Positions 1 to 8,614 of a DNA stretch of 64,000 bases are shown here, one piece after another. Made by a program: the position numbers and the translations under genes. Below the pieces are notes generated by a model, which was not told the DNA's origin, made no database searches, and saw nothing but the letters and a program-made list of their open reading frames with translations. The DNA is taken from assembly GCF_904846415.1 (NCBI RefSeq), contig NZ_CAJHAR010000019.1, positions 1-64,000 of the forward strand, given 5' to 3'. Position 1 is the first letter of the stretch. Each line of letters starts with the position of its first letter. The stretch comes from Psychrobacter piscatorii (GTDB lineage: Bacteria; Pseudomonadota; Gammaproteobacteria; Pseudomonadales; Moraxellaceae).

Positions 1-332
1 AACTAAATAACAGACCAAGAAAACGCTTAGGGTTTAAAACGCCTATGCAGGCGTTCTATAATATTAATTAGCGTTGCACTTGGTGTGTTAATCTAAGAGT
101 TTTAAAAAAAGCTGTTGTTAAAATTATTTAAAAATATAGATAGGTTTTAAACGTAGTTTTATATAAAATATCAAGGTGATATCACACTATCGCCTTGATA
201 TTTTTGTTTTTATTGCGAGTCAAATGGGCTTTCTCAAGTAAGATAAAAATATTAAGTAACGATAATATAAATTAAAATTCGTTATAATGGGTTAAGTTAT
301 ATTAAAAACTGAAATGAAGTTTAGGTGAGAAT
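1..332. other. Intergenic region upstream of the lysR gene
   Basis: No coding frame is convincing here. A short hairpin (aacgcc/ggcgtt, 38-55) lies near the left edge. A strong terminator-like stem occupies 165-204 (listed separately) and probably ends a gene outside the window. A TATAAT hexamer at 283-288 lies 45 bases before the lysR ATG and is a plausible -10 element; no good -35 was identified. Confidence 0.5.
165..204 (+). terminator. Rho-independent terminator hairpin
   Basis: A 17-bp stem with one G-T pair (165-181 with 188-204) and a 6-base loop runs straight into a T-rich tract (201-210). The A-run on the other side could make it work in both directions. It ends a gene outside the window or insulates lysR. 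Confidence 0.7.
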
Positions 333-1056
333 ATGTTGGATAATTTACGCGGTATGGCTGTGTTCGCCAGTGTGGTCGGGCATGGTTCTTTTAGTGGCTC
401 AGCTCGTGAGCTTGGTATTACAACGAGTGCAGTCAGTCAGCAAATTCGTTCACTAGAGAATGAGCTTGGCGTTGTGCTATTGCATCGTTCAACTCGTAAG
501 CTAAGCTTGACAGAAGCTGGTGAGAGCTTTTATGAGGCGGCAAAAGATGTGGTCAGCGCGGCTGAGCAAGGTCGAATCAAAGTTAATCAACTGCGTGATG
601 AGCTAGCAGGTAGCCTACGGGTATCGACGACGCCTGAGCTTGGCGTAAATCATATATTGCCAGCGCTCTCTACATGGATGGCTGCACATGATGATCTGAG
701 TGTCACTTATCTTGCTGACAATCATTATATTGATATGATTGACGAGCGTATCGACATCGCGATTCGCATGAGTCCATCGATTAATGACGCAAGCTTAAGC
801 AGCTATCCGCTCACAGATGTGCGCCAGTTACTTGTTGCCTCACCTCAGTACTTGCGTCAGCATCCTAAGCTGAACACGCCTAAAGAATTGGCTGACCATC
901 AATTAATCTGTATTGAAATCATGAAAGATGCCAATCAGATTGATATGATACAGACTGAGACCAACAAAAAAACGCGTGTAAAAATGAACTCACGTATCTA
1001 CACCAATAATGTCTTTATGGCGACAACCTTAGCCAAAGAAGGTCATGGTCTGGTTA

Positions 1057-1064
1057 GAATGATG
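1057..1064. repeat. Target-site duplication, left copy (GAATGATG)
   Basis: This is identical to 2367-2374 on the other side of the insertion element. It is part of lysR codons 242-244. Confidence 0.9.
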
Positions 1065-2366
1065 GAGAGTTTCCCAAACTTTGTGTAACTGCTTATAATC
1101 CACTAACAGGAGAATAAGCAATGACTAACCAATCTGACATCAAGAAACTGGCTGAGCAAATGGCCAACAGCATGAAAAGCTTCGATGACATCAAAGACTT
1201 TCAAAAGCAGCTCATGCAGTCCTTCATCGACACTGCCCTAGAAGCAGAAATGGAAGAGCATCTCGGCTACCCCAAGCATGAAAAGGCAGACAGGCCTAAT
1301 AAGCGCAATGGGCACACTAAAAAGAGAGTCCGTAGCGACACAGGCGAGCTTGAGATCTCCACCCCCAGAGACCGCGACAGTAGCTTTGAACCTGCGTTAG
1401 TGCGTAAGCATCAAACCCGTATTTCAGGTCTTGATGACAAAATCATCAGCTTTTACGCCAAAGGTCAAACCACTACTGAGATTGTCGAAACCATCAAGGA
1501 CATCTACGACGTCGACATCTCAAGCAGCTTGGTTTCCAGAGTCACTGACAACATCTTGGATGACATCACCGCTTGGCAGAACCGGCCACTGAGCAGCGTC
1601 TATCCTATCGTCTACTTAGACTGCATTGTCGTCAAAGTTCGTCAGGACAAGCAGATCATCAACAAAGCTATCTATCTGGCCTTAGGCGTTGCTCTTGATG
1701 GTAAAAAAGAGCTGCTTGGCATGTGGCTATCAGAGAATGAGGGCGCTAAATTCTGGCTTGGTGTTCTCACTGAGCTACAAAACCGCGGGGTTCAAGATAT
1801 TCTTATTGCCTGTGTAGACGGCCTAAAAGGCTTCCCTGATGCCATTAATACGGTCTACCCTAACGCTCAGGTTCAGCTGTGTATCGTGCATATGGTGCGC
1901 TATTCGATGAAGTTCGTACCTTGGACGGACAAGAAGGCCGTAGCAGCTGATTTAAAGGCCATCTACGGTGCTGATACGCTTGAGATGGCAGAGGCCAACC
2001 TTGAGCACTTTGATGAAGTATGGGGCAAAGAGTACCCGCATGTCATCAAGTCTTGGCGCAATAACTGGGAGGGCTTAACGGTGTTCTTTGGTTATCCTAA
2101 AGACATCAGAAAAGCGATTTATACCACCAATGCGATAGAGTCGCTAAACAGTGTGATTCGAACGGCGGTGAATAAGCGTAAGGTGTTTCCCTCTGATCAG
2201 GCAGCATTCAAGGTAGTATATCTGGCAACCCAGCAGGCATCCAAAAAGTGGTCGATGCCAATCCGTAACTGGACGTCTGCTTTAAATCGCTTTATGATTA
2301 TGTTTGATGATCGTATAAGCAGGCATTTAATCTAAAGGGCAGTTACACAGAATTCGGGATGGTCTC
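1065..2366 (+). mobile_element. Complete IS256-family insertion sequence (1302 bp)
   Basis: The ends are imperfect inverted repeats: 1065-1092 against the reverse complement of 2339-2366 match at 22 of 28 positions, both starting GAGA and sharing an inner TGTGTAACTGC. The element is flanked by an identical 8-bp direct repeat, GAATGATG, at 1057-1064 and 2367-2374. Eight to nine bp is the duplication size known for IS256 elements. One full-length transposase gene fills the element. The perfect duplication and intact gene point to a recent insertion by a possibly active element. Confidence 0.95.
1121..2335 (+). CDS. IS256-family (mutator-type) transposase
   Basis: This 404-residue DDE transposase cuts and joins the ends of its own element. 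The N-terminal third is the DNA-binding part (EMEEHLGYPKHE, then RNGHTKKRV, a family hallmark). Candidate catalytic residues are Asp in VYLDCIVVKV, Asp in ACVDGLKGFPDAI and Glu in TTNAIESLNSVIR, in the order and spacing of the family; the C/H region (QLCIVHMVR) lies between. The length is normal for IS256 transposases (about 400). AGGAG lies about 9 bases before the ATG. The gene fills the element between its inverted repeats and shows no frameshift. Confidence 0.96.
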   Translation: MTNQSDIKKLAEQMANSMKSFDDIKDFQKQLMQSFIDTALEAEMEEHLGYPKHEKADRPNKRNGHTKKRVRSDTGELEISTPRDRDSSFEPALVRKHQTRISGLDDKIISFYAKGQTTTEIVETIKDIYDVDISSSLVSRVTDNILDDITAWQNRPLSSVYPIVYLDCIVVKVRQDKQIINKAIYLALGVALDGKKELLGMWLSENEGAKFWLGVLTELQNRGVQDILIACVDGLKGFPDAINTVYPNAQVQLCIVHMVRYSMKFVPWTDKKAVAADLKAIYGADTLEMAEANLEHFDEVWGKEYPHVIKSWRNNWEGLTVFFGYPKDIRKAIYTTNAIESLNSVIRTAVNKRKVFPSDQAAFKVVYLATQQASKKWSMPIRNWTSALNRFMIMFDDRISRHLI

Positions 2367-2374
2367 GAATGATG
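2367..2374. repeat. Target-site duplication, right copy (GAATGATG)
   Basis: This is identical to 1057-1064. The lysR reading frame continues directly after it at 2375. Confidence 0.9.
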
Positions 2375-2586
2375 GAAATGGACATCAAAAAAGAGCTTGA
2401 GAGTGGAGAGTTGGTAGAGGTATTGACTGGTTACCAATTGCCAAGCTTTGTACTATATGCCGTTACCTTAAACCGCGACCAACAACCAGCTAAAATCACT
2501 CGTTGCCTAGAAGTACTGAAGAAATATTTTCATTCCAACTAAGTGTTATTCAGACTAAATATTGGTTGTTTCAATAATCGGTCAGT

Positions 2587-2622
2587 AAAAAGCCTATGGA
2601 TATCGTTATCCATAGGCTTTTT
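2587..2622. terminator. Bidirectional terminator between lysR and argD
   Basis: A perfect 16-bp stem (2587-2602 with 2607-2622) and 4-base loop have an A-run on the left and a T-run on the right. It can end both the lysR transcript and the argD transcript, which converge here. Confidence 0.85.
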
Positions 2623-2650
2623 TATTATATGCTACATATTCAAGTAAGCT

Positions 2651-3832
2651 TTAGAATGTTGACTTCAATAGATCAATTAAACGTTCAGCGACTTGTGTGC
2701 TTTCATCACGGCTCATATTGAGCGGCGGTAGCAAACGTACCACATGGCCACCTGTCACATTGATGATAAGTTTTTGCTCGTCACGGGCACGATCTACCAA
2801 TTGGCTACAATCCATGTCTTCAGGTAGCGCAATACCAATCATCATTCCAGCGCCGCGACTACTTACACCGTGTTGTCCTAGTGCATTGACGAGACTTTCT
2901 CGGATAAATAGTCCTTCCGTCACCGCATTCTCCATAATGTCACTATTTGCAAGTACATCGTACACGCTATGTACAACGCGACTGGCTAATGGCGTACCAC
3001 CGTAAGTAGAGCCATGGCTCCCTGCACCAAACAAACCAGTAGCACGGCCTCGTACCATACAAGCACCAACTGGAAAGCCATTACCTAAGCCTTTTGCAGT
3101 CGTCAATACATCAGGGCGCGCATTGCTATGCTGATAAGCAAAATATTTACCAGTACGACCATTACCTGTCTGTACTTCATCAAGCATGAATAACCAGTTA
3201 TGAGCATCACACTCTGCTTGTAGCTCTTCTAAATAGGTAAAGCCATTGGCCGCAGTATTAAGACCACCTTCACCTTGGATCGGCTCTACAAAAATGGCGC
3301 AGATGTCCTCATGGTCTAACGCCGCTTGCTTTACCGCTGCAATGTCGCCAAATGGCACACGGATAAAGTCGTCATCTAGTGTATAAAATCCTTCGCGGGC
3401 TTTTGGGTTAGCAGTGGCCGATAGTGATAGCAATGTACGGCCGTGGAATGACTGCTCCATCACGATGACTTTTGGACGTGCAAAGCCTTGTTGCGACGCA
3501 TACAGGCGTGCAAGTTTTAATGCGGCTTCATTTGCTTCAGCGCCACTATTGGCAAAAAACACACTATCCATTTGGGCTGCCGTACATAGTATCTCTCCTG
3601 CACGCTCTTGCCAGTCAATACCGAACAGATTGCTGGTATGAACCAAGGTCGCTGCTTGCTGTTGAATAGCGTCGGTCACTTGTGGATGGCAATGTCCCAG
3701 TCCACATACCGCGATACCAGTTAAGGCATCTAAGTATGGCGTATCGTCTTTTGTGTAGAGCCAACTGCCTGCACCGCGGGTAAAGCTGATAGGTTGACGA
3801 TTATAAGTGGGCATTAGGTAAGTAGCAGACAT
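2651..3832 (-). CDS. argD: Acetylornithine aminotransferase, class III PLP enzyme
   Basis: It transfers an amino group from glutamate to N-acetylglutamate semialdehyde in arginine synthesis; family members often also serve as succinyldiaminopimelate aminotransferase in lysine synthesis. Class III hallmarks are visible: FFANSGAEANEAALKLAR (PLP phosphate cradle), FIRVPFGD, FVEPIQGEGG, MLDEVQTGNGRTG (Asp for the pyridine nitrogen) and TTAKGLGNGFP with the Schiff-base lysine. I place the start at the second ATG (3832, 393 residues) because AGGA sits about 8 bases upstream of it and overlaps the earlier ATG at 3841. yacG starts just upstream on the same strand with a gap of about 40 bases, so the two are probably co-transcribed. 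Ornithine or GABA aminotransferases are related alternatives, but the length and motifs fit ArgD best. Confidence 0.92.
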   Translation of the reverse strand: MSATYLMPTYNRQPISFTRGAGSWLYTKDDTPYLDALTGIAVCGLGHCHPQVTDAIQQQAATLVHTSNLFGIDWQERAGEILCTAAQMDSVFFANSGAEANEAALKLARLYASQQGFARPKVIVMEQSFHGRTLLSLSATANPKAREGFYTLDDDFIRVPFGDIAAVKQAALDHEDICAIFVEPIQGEGGLNTAANGFTYLEELQAECDAHNWLFMLDEVQTGNGRTGKYFAYQHSNARPDVLTTAKGLGNGFPVGACMVRGRATGLFGAGSHGSTYGGTPLASRVVHSVYDVLANSDIMENAVTEGLFIRESLVNALGQHGVSSRGAGMMIGIALPEDMDCSQLVDRARDEQKLIINVTGGHVVRLLPPLNMSRDESTQVAERLIDLLKSTF

Positions 3833-3873
3833 GTAAAACATCCTTGGTATAATAAATTGAGTAAAGGGGTAGA

Positions 3874-4065
3874 TTATAGCTCGTCAGAGAAAGGTGTGGT
3901 TTCTGCAGGTAACGTGTAGTCTTCATTTGCCCAAGCACCTAAATCAATCAGTTTACAGCGACTACCACAAAACGGCTTATATTTGTTGTCTTGCCAAGCG
4001 GTTTGAGTGCCACAACGTGGGCAAGGGTAGGTTTTGGGTGCAGTGTTGGTATTAGAGTCAGTCAT
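3874..4065 (-). CDS. yacG: DNA gyrase inhibitor YacG, small zinc protein
   Basis: This 63-residue protein has four cysteines arranged as in YacG (C15, C18, C33, C37; CPRCG, then FCGSRC) followed by the typical [14 protein letters not shown]. coli YacG binds GyrB and inhibits gyrase DNA binding. The length is normal. It lies directly upstream of argD on the same strand. The zinc site is complete, so function is likely retained. Confidence 0.93.
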   Translation of the reverse strand: MTDSNTNTAPKTYPCPRCGTQTAWQDNKYKPFCGSRCKLIDLGAWANEDYTLPAETTPFSDEL

Positions 4066-4247
4066 AATAAAGGTGGAAGTATCCTTGATGTTATTAGTAT
4101 CATTTGCGCACGATAGTTATTTATTATCATATAAATTGTGATGAATTGAGGCGTACTAGTTATCGTTATATTACTATTCAATTAGATTGGCTATATAATA
4201 GCATGGGGTAGAATAATGACAAAAGACAAATGCTTTAAGGATAGTAG

Positions 4248-4904
4248 ATGATAGACAATATCGAGTTCACGCATCAGCAAGCGCGTGCCTTTCAACCACA
4301 ACGACTCTCCGCACCGCGCGACTTTATTATTCCAAAAATCATCAGTGATAATAAAGACGAAAAGCCGTTAATCTTGGAGATTGGAGCAGGGAAGGGCAAG
4401 CACGCACTTAGCTTTGCCGTGCAAAATCCTGATAAGCATTTGATCGCCATTGAGCGCACACGCAATAAGTTTGATGCTTTCTCAAAGCTGGCTACACTAC
4501 AAGACTTACCGAACCTAGATGCGATCCATGCAGATGCGATTGCTTGGACGGTGCATGCGCTAAAACCCAATAGTGTGGCTAAAATATTTATTCTTTATCC
4601 CAACCCTGAACAGCATAATCCCAATCAGCAATGGCTAAATATGCCCTTTTTTGAGTTTCTGTTATCTCGCTTGCAAGTAGGGGGAGAGATAATACTGGTT
4701 ACCAATATTGAATCCTATATGGACAATGCAGAGCATCAAGCAGCTAAGCTCTGGTGCCTACCAAATAATCGTTACCGAGTGCCTGTCGACAGCCAGCGTA
4801 CGCATTTTGAAGTGAAGTACCTAGCGCGGCAAGAGGTATGCTGGGAGCTAAGCATCTGTAAGCCGAAATGGTATAAAACAAGGTTTGATAACTGGCAAGC
4901 TTAA
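4248..4904 (+). CDS. TrmB-like SAM-dependent methyltransferase, divergent
   Basis: This 218-residue Rossmann-type methyltransferase resembles the tRNA (guanine-N7) methyltransferase family. The SAM-binding glycine motif EIGAGKGKHALSFA (about residues 44-57) is followed by an acidic residue after strand 2 (IAIERTRNK) as in TrmB. The family's proline motif FPDPWPKKRHHKRR is only partly present as YPNPEQHNPNQQWL; the basic residues are gone. The C-terminus (TRFDNWQ) resembles the tail of TrmB proteins. The fold call is safe; the substrate is uncertain. It may be a paralogue with another target, with the genuine trmB elsewhere. AAGGA lies about 8 bases before the ATG. It is transcribed alone, divergently from yacG. 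Confidence 0.7.
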   Translation: MIDNIEFTHQQARAFQPQRLSAPRDFIIPKIISDNKDEKPLILEIGAGKGKHALSFAVQNPDKHLIAIERTRNKFDAFSKLATLQDLPNLDAIHADAIAWTVHALKPNSVAKIFILYPNPEQHNPNQQWLNMPFFEFLLSRLQVGGEIILVTNIESYMDNAEHQAAKLWCLPNNRYRVPVDSQRTHFEVKYLARQEVCWELSICKPKWYKTRFDNWQA

Positions 4905-5016
4905 TAATAGGCGAAAAAATAGCCTAAGCAATTAAAAATATAACTAGGAGTGCACCGTCCCAATATAATATGAATATTAAATATAAAATAGCCTAAGCAA
5001 AAGAATATAAACCAAG

Positions 5017-5040
5017 AAAAGCCGTCACTAGGGGACGGCC
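5017..5040 (-). terminator. Terminator for the ABC1-family kinase gene
   Basis: Read on the minus strand, a GCCGTC/GACGGC stem (5021-5026 with 5034-5039) is followed by TTTT (5017-5020). It lies 22 bases past the stop of the minus-strand gene that ends at 5062. Confidence 0.7.
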
Positions 5041-5061
5041 AAAATTTCACACTGTTAAAAA

Positions 5062-6468
5062 CTATAAATAAGGTTTTACCAAAGTGTTAGGGCTAGTATG
5101 TGCATCAAGCACTGTTAAAAAGGTATATGCGCCAATAAATTTGCGGCTAATGAACATGAATTCTTTTGGAGGAAGGTTAAATTCAAAAGATTGCATCGCA
5201 CGAGTAGCTTTAGTGGACAAGCGTGAATGCAGTTTACTATTCGCCCAAATATAGCGATTTTGCTCATCCAAACAATCTGTAGGGATGTCATCGTTTTTCT
5301 CAGGATCACTGAATGGCTCGGTAGCCAATAGGAACAATGAGGCAATATCAGAGCGTACTTTATCACTCATACTATCGAAGAAATCATAACCCGTCATGGC
5401 TAGAGTCATCGCCTGATGGTTATGGTGATATCCTGCCCTCAATAGTCCACGGGCAATCGTAAGCAAATTACTGTCAAATTGGCGAATAGCACCAAAATCT
5501 AGCAAAACAAGTTTATCGATATCGTCTGTACTTTCACTAACTCGAACTAAATAGTTACCAAAATTAGGGTCTGTCTGCATTTCACCCCAGACAAAAATCT
5601 CTTGCATCATAATTTCGATGGCAGCTTGACCAATCGCACTACGGCGCTCCTGAGGCAGCAGCTGTAGTGCTTCAGACACGACAGTGATACCTGGCTCATA
5701 TGACATACATAGCAGACGTTTTTTTGAGTAATTACGGTTAATTTTAGGTACGATGTAACGTGGATCATTGCTTAAACGATCGTAAAAACGCTCTGTTGTT
5801 GCTGCTTCCGCTTCATAATCGACTTCATGATGGAGGAGGTCACGTATTTCCTCAAACCAAGCATCGAGCGCGCGCGTTTGAGGGACGATGTTACTTACCT
5901 TTAGTAATCGCTTAAATAGGGCGAGATCAGAGTTGATGGCATCTGCCACACCCGGATATTGAATCTTTAATACGACTTGTTCACCAGTTGCTAATACTGT
6001 CGCCCGATGGACTTGGGCAAGAGAAGCCGTTCCGATAGGAACAGGGTCAATATCGAGCTCATTTAGTTTTTCACCCAATAGCTGGCGCGATGTTTGCTCA
6101 ATTGTCGGCCAGGTAAGCGTCGCCGTATCATCATTGAGCGTTTGCAAGGCACGCGTAATTTCTGGCGGCAATATATGTTCACCATAGATGGCTAGCATTT
6201 GACCAATTTTGACAACTGAACCTTTCAATTTACCAAGCTCTGATGCCAGATAACTCGCTTGAGCTTCCATAAATGCTTGGTTACGTGCCGTACGTGCTTC
6301 TTTATTCAAAAACATGCCAGACACACTATTACCCGCCCAACGACGACCAATATTTAAGGAGGTTTTAGCAATCGACATGCGGCGATCAAACCCTGAGGTT
6401 TTTAGACTATCGATTGATTGCTTATTGCTAGAAGGTTTAGACGTATCATTTGCCATAAATATAATCAT
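5062..6468 (-). CDS. ABC1/UbiB-family atypical kinase (AarF/ADCK type)
   Basis: This 468-residue protein carries the family's signature KxGQ motif (KGSVVKIGQ, K87-Q90), the alanine-rich nucleotide loop IGTASLAQVH (about 152-161), the ATP-contacting lysine in VVLKIQYPG, QTDPNFGNY (catalytic loop with Asp and Asn) and LLDFGAIR (DFG metal motif). ABC1 proteins support ubiquinone synthesis and other lipid-related processes. No C-terminal transmembrane pair like that of UbiB is visible, so this is more like the soluble YbbN/ADCK branch than UbiB itself. The start is uncertain: a second ATG lies at 6456 (MANDTSK) and neither has a strong ribosome-binding site. It is monocistronic with its own terminator. 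Confidence 0.85.
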   Translation of the reverse strand: MIIFMANDTSKPSSNKQSIDSLKTSGFDRRMSIAKTSLNIGRRWAGNSVSGMFLNKEARTARNQAFMEAQASYLASELGKLKGSVVKIGQMLAIYGEHILPPEITRALQTLNDDTATLTWPTIEQTSRQLLGEKLNELDIDPVPIGTASLAQVHRATVLATGEQVVLKIQYPGVADAINSDLALFKRLLKVSNIVPQTRALDAWFEEIRDLLHHEVDYEAEAATTERFYDRLSNDPRYIVPKINRNYSKKRLLCMSYEPGITVVSEALQLLPQERRSAIGQAAIEIMMQEIFVWGEMQTDPNFGNYLVRVSESTDDIDKLVLLDFGAIRQFDSNLLTIARGLLRAGYHHNHQAMTLAMTGYDFFDSMSDKVRSDIASLFLLATEPFSDPEKNDDIPTDCLDEQNRYIWANSKLHSRLSTKATRAMQSFEFNLPPKEFMFISRKFIGAYTFLTVLDAHTSPNTLVKPYL

Positions 6469-6847
6469 TCATCCAGTTGGTATTGATTTGCGGGTTCGAG
6501 ACCTACAATACAAGGGAGATGTGATGCACGGGTATAAAATTGTATCATATAAAGTGCATGGGTTTTATGAGCGCACACAGGCTGTTGATAGTTACTTTGT
6601 AAGTCAAAATAATTGCGTGATATTTTGCCGATTTAATGTTGAGAGTTGTGCTCATGTCTGGTCTGTCGTTAAGCCGCCATCTCATTCTTTATGAGCATTT
6701 CATCAAAAATAGACCTAAAAATGAATATTAAAAAATAAGACCTAGCATGCATGATGCTAGGTCAAATAATGTATAGCGTATCAGCCGCATTTGCTTAGTC
6801 AGATATATGGAGCGAAAAATTCACGTTATCTGACAAGGATTAACTCA
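6469..6847. other. Intergenic region between the ABC1 kinase gene and purD
   Basis: No convincing gene is present. The only open frame (6314-6694 plus) is mostly antisense to the kinase gene and matches no family I know. The promoter of the kinase gene must lie here, but no clear -35/-10 pair was found. The hairpin at 6739-6763 terminates purD. Confidence 0.5.
6739..6763 (-). terminator. Terminator downstream of purD
   Basis: A 10-bp stem (6739-6748 with 6754-6763, GACCTAGCAT/ATGCTAGGTC) is followed on the minus strand by TTATTTTTT. Confidence 0.75.
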
Positions 6848-8158
6848 TCAAGCATTTTCACGAGCAATAGCATGATGCCCGATATCACGACGATACTGCG
6901 CGCCATCAAAGCTAATCGCAGCAGTGACTGCTAGTGCTGCCTGCTGAGCTTCAGAAATATTATTTGCTAAAGCAGTCACGCACAATACACGACCACCGTT
7001 AGTCACAACTTCGTTCTCATTGTCATTCGAGAATGCCGTACCAGCATGAAATACTTTAACTGCATTATCGTTCGTAGTGTCCAGCTCTGGCAAGCCAGCA
7101 ATCACATCGCCTTTCGATGATGTTTCAGGATAGCCTTTCGATGCGACTACGATACCTAGGGCAGGGCGGTTGTCCCATTTGGCTTCGCTAGGCAATTGAC
7201 CGTCTAGTCCTTGTGCGACCAAGTCTACCATTGATGACTGCAGGCGCATTAAGATAGGCTGCGTCTCTGGATCACCAAAGCGGCAGTTGAATTCGATAAC
7301 ATAAGGGTCGCCTGCTTTATCAATCATAAGACCAGCATATAAAAATCCAGTATAAGGATGTCCTGCCTCTTTCATCGCATCAACCACTGGCTGAATGACT
7401 TGCTCTATGACTTTGTCATGAACGTCTTTGGTTACGACTGGCGCAGGTGAATAAGCACCCATACCGCCAGTGTTGGGACCCGTATCCCCTTCAAAAGCAC
7501 GTTTGTGATCTTGGCTGGTCGCCATTGGCAAGATATTGTCACCATCAATCATGCAAATGAAGCTGGCTTCTTCGCCTTGCAAGAACTGCTCGATGACTAC
7601 ACGACTACCAGCATCACCGAATTTATTATCCGCTAGCATATCGTCAATGGCTTCATGCGCTTGCTCGATAGTCTCAGCAACGATGACGCCTTTACCAGCA
7701 GCAAGCCCGTCAGCTTTGATAACAATAGGCGCGCCTTGCTCATCAACGTAAGCTTTGGCAGCAGCAGCGTCTGTAAATCCTTGATAAGCAGCTGTTGGAA
7801 TATGGTTCTGTTCCATGAATTCTTTAGCAAAGGTTTTCGAACCTTCTAATTGAGCGCAGTATGCTGTTGGTCCCCATGCTTTGATACCAGCATCACGGCA
7901 CGCATCAACGATACCAGTGACCAAAGGTGCTTCTGGTCCGACGATGACCATGTCAATGTCATTACTTTGGCAAAATTCGATAACAGCGCTGTGATCGCTG
8001 GCATCAGTAGACGTTAAGACAACGTTTTGGCATTTAGGTTCAAGGGCTGTGCCAGCATTACCAGGAGCGATATAGACATTTTTGACATTGTCATCTTTTG
8101 CACACTGCCATGCCAGCGCGTGTTCACGACCACCTGAACCAATCACCAAAATATTCAT
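6848..8158 (-). CDS. purD: Phosphoribosylamine-glycine ligase (GAR synthetase)
   Basis: This enzyme joins glycine to phosphoribosylamine with ATP, the second step of de novo purine synthesis. The N-terminal domain begins NILVIGSGGREHALAW, a family signature; the ATP-grasp domain follows with IVIKADGLAAGKGV and VIEQFLQGEEASF, then MGAYSPAPVV and FNCRFGDPETQPIL (metal-binding residues). The C-terminal domain ends GGRVLCVTAL and IGHHAIARE. The start chosen is the ATG at 8158 (436 residues): AAGAGG lies just upstream and the family usually starts MxxLVIGxGGREHA. An adjacent in-frame ATG at 8161 is possible. It is transcribed alone. Confidence 0.96.
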   Translation of the reverse strand: MNILVIGSGGREHALAWQCAKDDNVKNVYIAPGNAGTALEPKCQNVVLTSTDASDHSAVIEFCQSNDIDMVIVGPEAPLVTGIVDACRDAGIKAWGPTAYCAQLEGSKTFAKEFMEQNHIPTAAYQGFTDAAAAKAYVDEQGAPIVIKADGLAAGKGVIVAETIEQAHEAIDDMLADNKFGDAGSRVVIEQFLQGEEASFICMIDGDNILPMATSQDHKRAFEGDTGPNTGGMGAYSPAPVVTKDVHDKVIEQVIQPVVDAMKEAGHPYTGFLYAGLMIDKAGDPYVIEFNCRFGDPETQPILMRLQSSMVDLVAQGLDGQLPSEAKWDNRPALGIVVASKGYPETSSKGDVIAGLPELDTTNDNAVKVFHAGTAFSNDNENEVVTNGGRVLCVTALANNISEAQQAALAVTAAISFDGAQYRRDIGHHAIARENA

Positions 8159-8161
8159 CAT

Positions 8162-8614
8162 ACCTCTTGCCCTTAGCATTAAAGTTAATAATGAGCTATT
8201 CGTACGCTCGTAGATATATCGGCATATTCTAACAAAAAAACAGTATTAATTACTATGAGTATCCGTTTGCCAGCACCTAATCTTGAATATTATGGCATTA
8301 AATATCATTGTCTCATTAGCAAAGGTTATCGACATGTCGCTGATTCATGAAATGATGTTGTACGCTTTAGCTCGCGCCGCAGGTGCGTTAAACTTCACTA
8401 TATTGATGGTATTAAATCCTGATGGCTACATATTCATAAAAATAAGAGTAAAAAAAGGAGAAAATCTTTAGACGTCATAATAAAAGAATAAGTCGCGTGA
8501 CTGGATATATTGCCATTGCATCACAAGTTATAAGCCCCATATGCAATGACGGTAATTAATACAAATTGATAAACATAAATAGATAAACCAAACCTATAAA
8601 AAGGACGAAGGACA
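8162..8614. other. Intergenic region between purD and gdhB
   Basis: This holds the divergent promoters of purD and gdhB, though no strong -35/-10 pair stands out. Two short open frames occur, a 31-codon frame at 8255-8350 and a 62-codon frame at 8283-8471. Neither has a recognisable product nor, apart from frame length, any coding sign, so they are not called as genes. The gdhB ribosome-binding site (AAGGA, 8605-8609) closes the region. Confidence 0.45.

Larger units (their letters stand above)
333..2542 (+). pseudogene. LysR-family transcriptional regulator, interrupted by an IS256-family element
   Basis: The N-terminal part (333-1064, 244 codons) has the LysR winged helix-turn-helix (residues about 1-60; FASVVGHGSFSGSARELG, then TTSAVSQQIRSLE) and most of the substrate-binding domain. 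The rest lies beyond the insertion element at 2375-2542. Removing the element and one copy of the 8-bp duplication joins codon 244 in frame to 55 further codons and TAA, giving 299 residues, the normal LysR length. The interrupted frame runs 7 codons into the element and stops at 1088, so it lacks the end of the effector domain. The first 244 residues show no other damage, so inactivation looks recent. The regulated genes are unknown: the downstream neighbour argD points the other way and the upstream neighbour is outside the window. Confidence 0.93.

Noticed and set aside
6485..6515. GGGTTCGAGACC stretch resembling a tRNA T-arm
   Set aside because: Only the T-loop-like bases are present; no anticodon or D-arm can be folded around it, so it is not a tRNA gene.
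6314..6694. 126-residue plus-strand frame between the kinase gene and purD
   Set aside because: About 40 percent of it is antisense to the ABC1-kinase gene. It has no family resemblance, no upstream ribosome-binding site and uneven composition.
8283..8471. 62-residue plus-strand frame before gdhB
   Set aside because: There is no ribosome-binding site, no family resemblance, and the frame contains no coding sign beyond its length.
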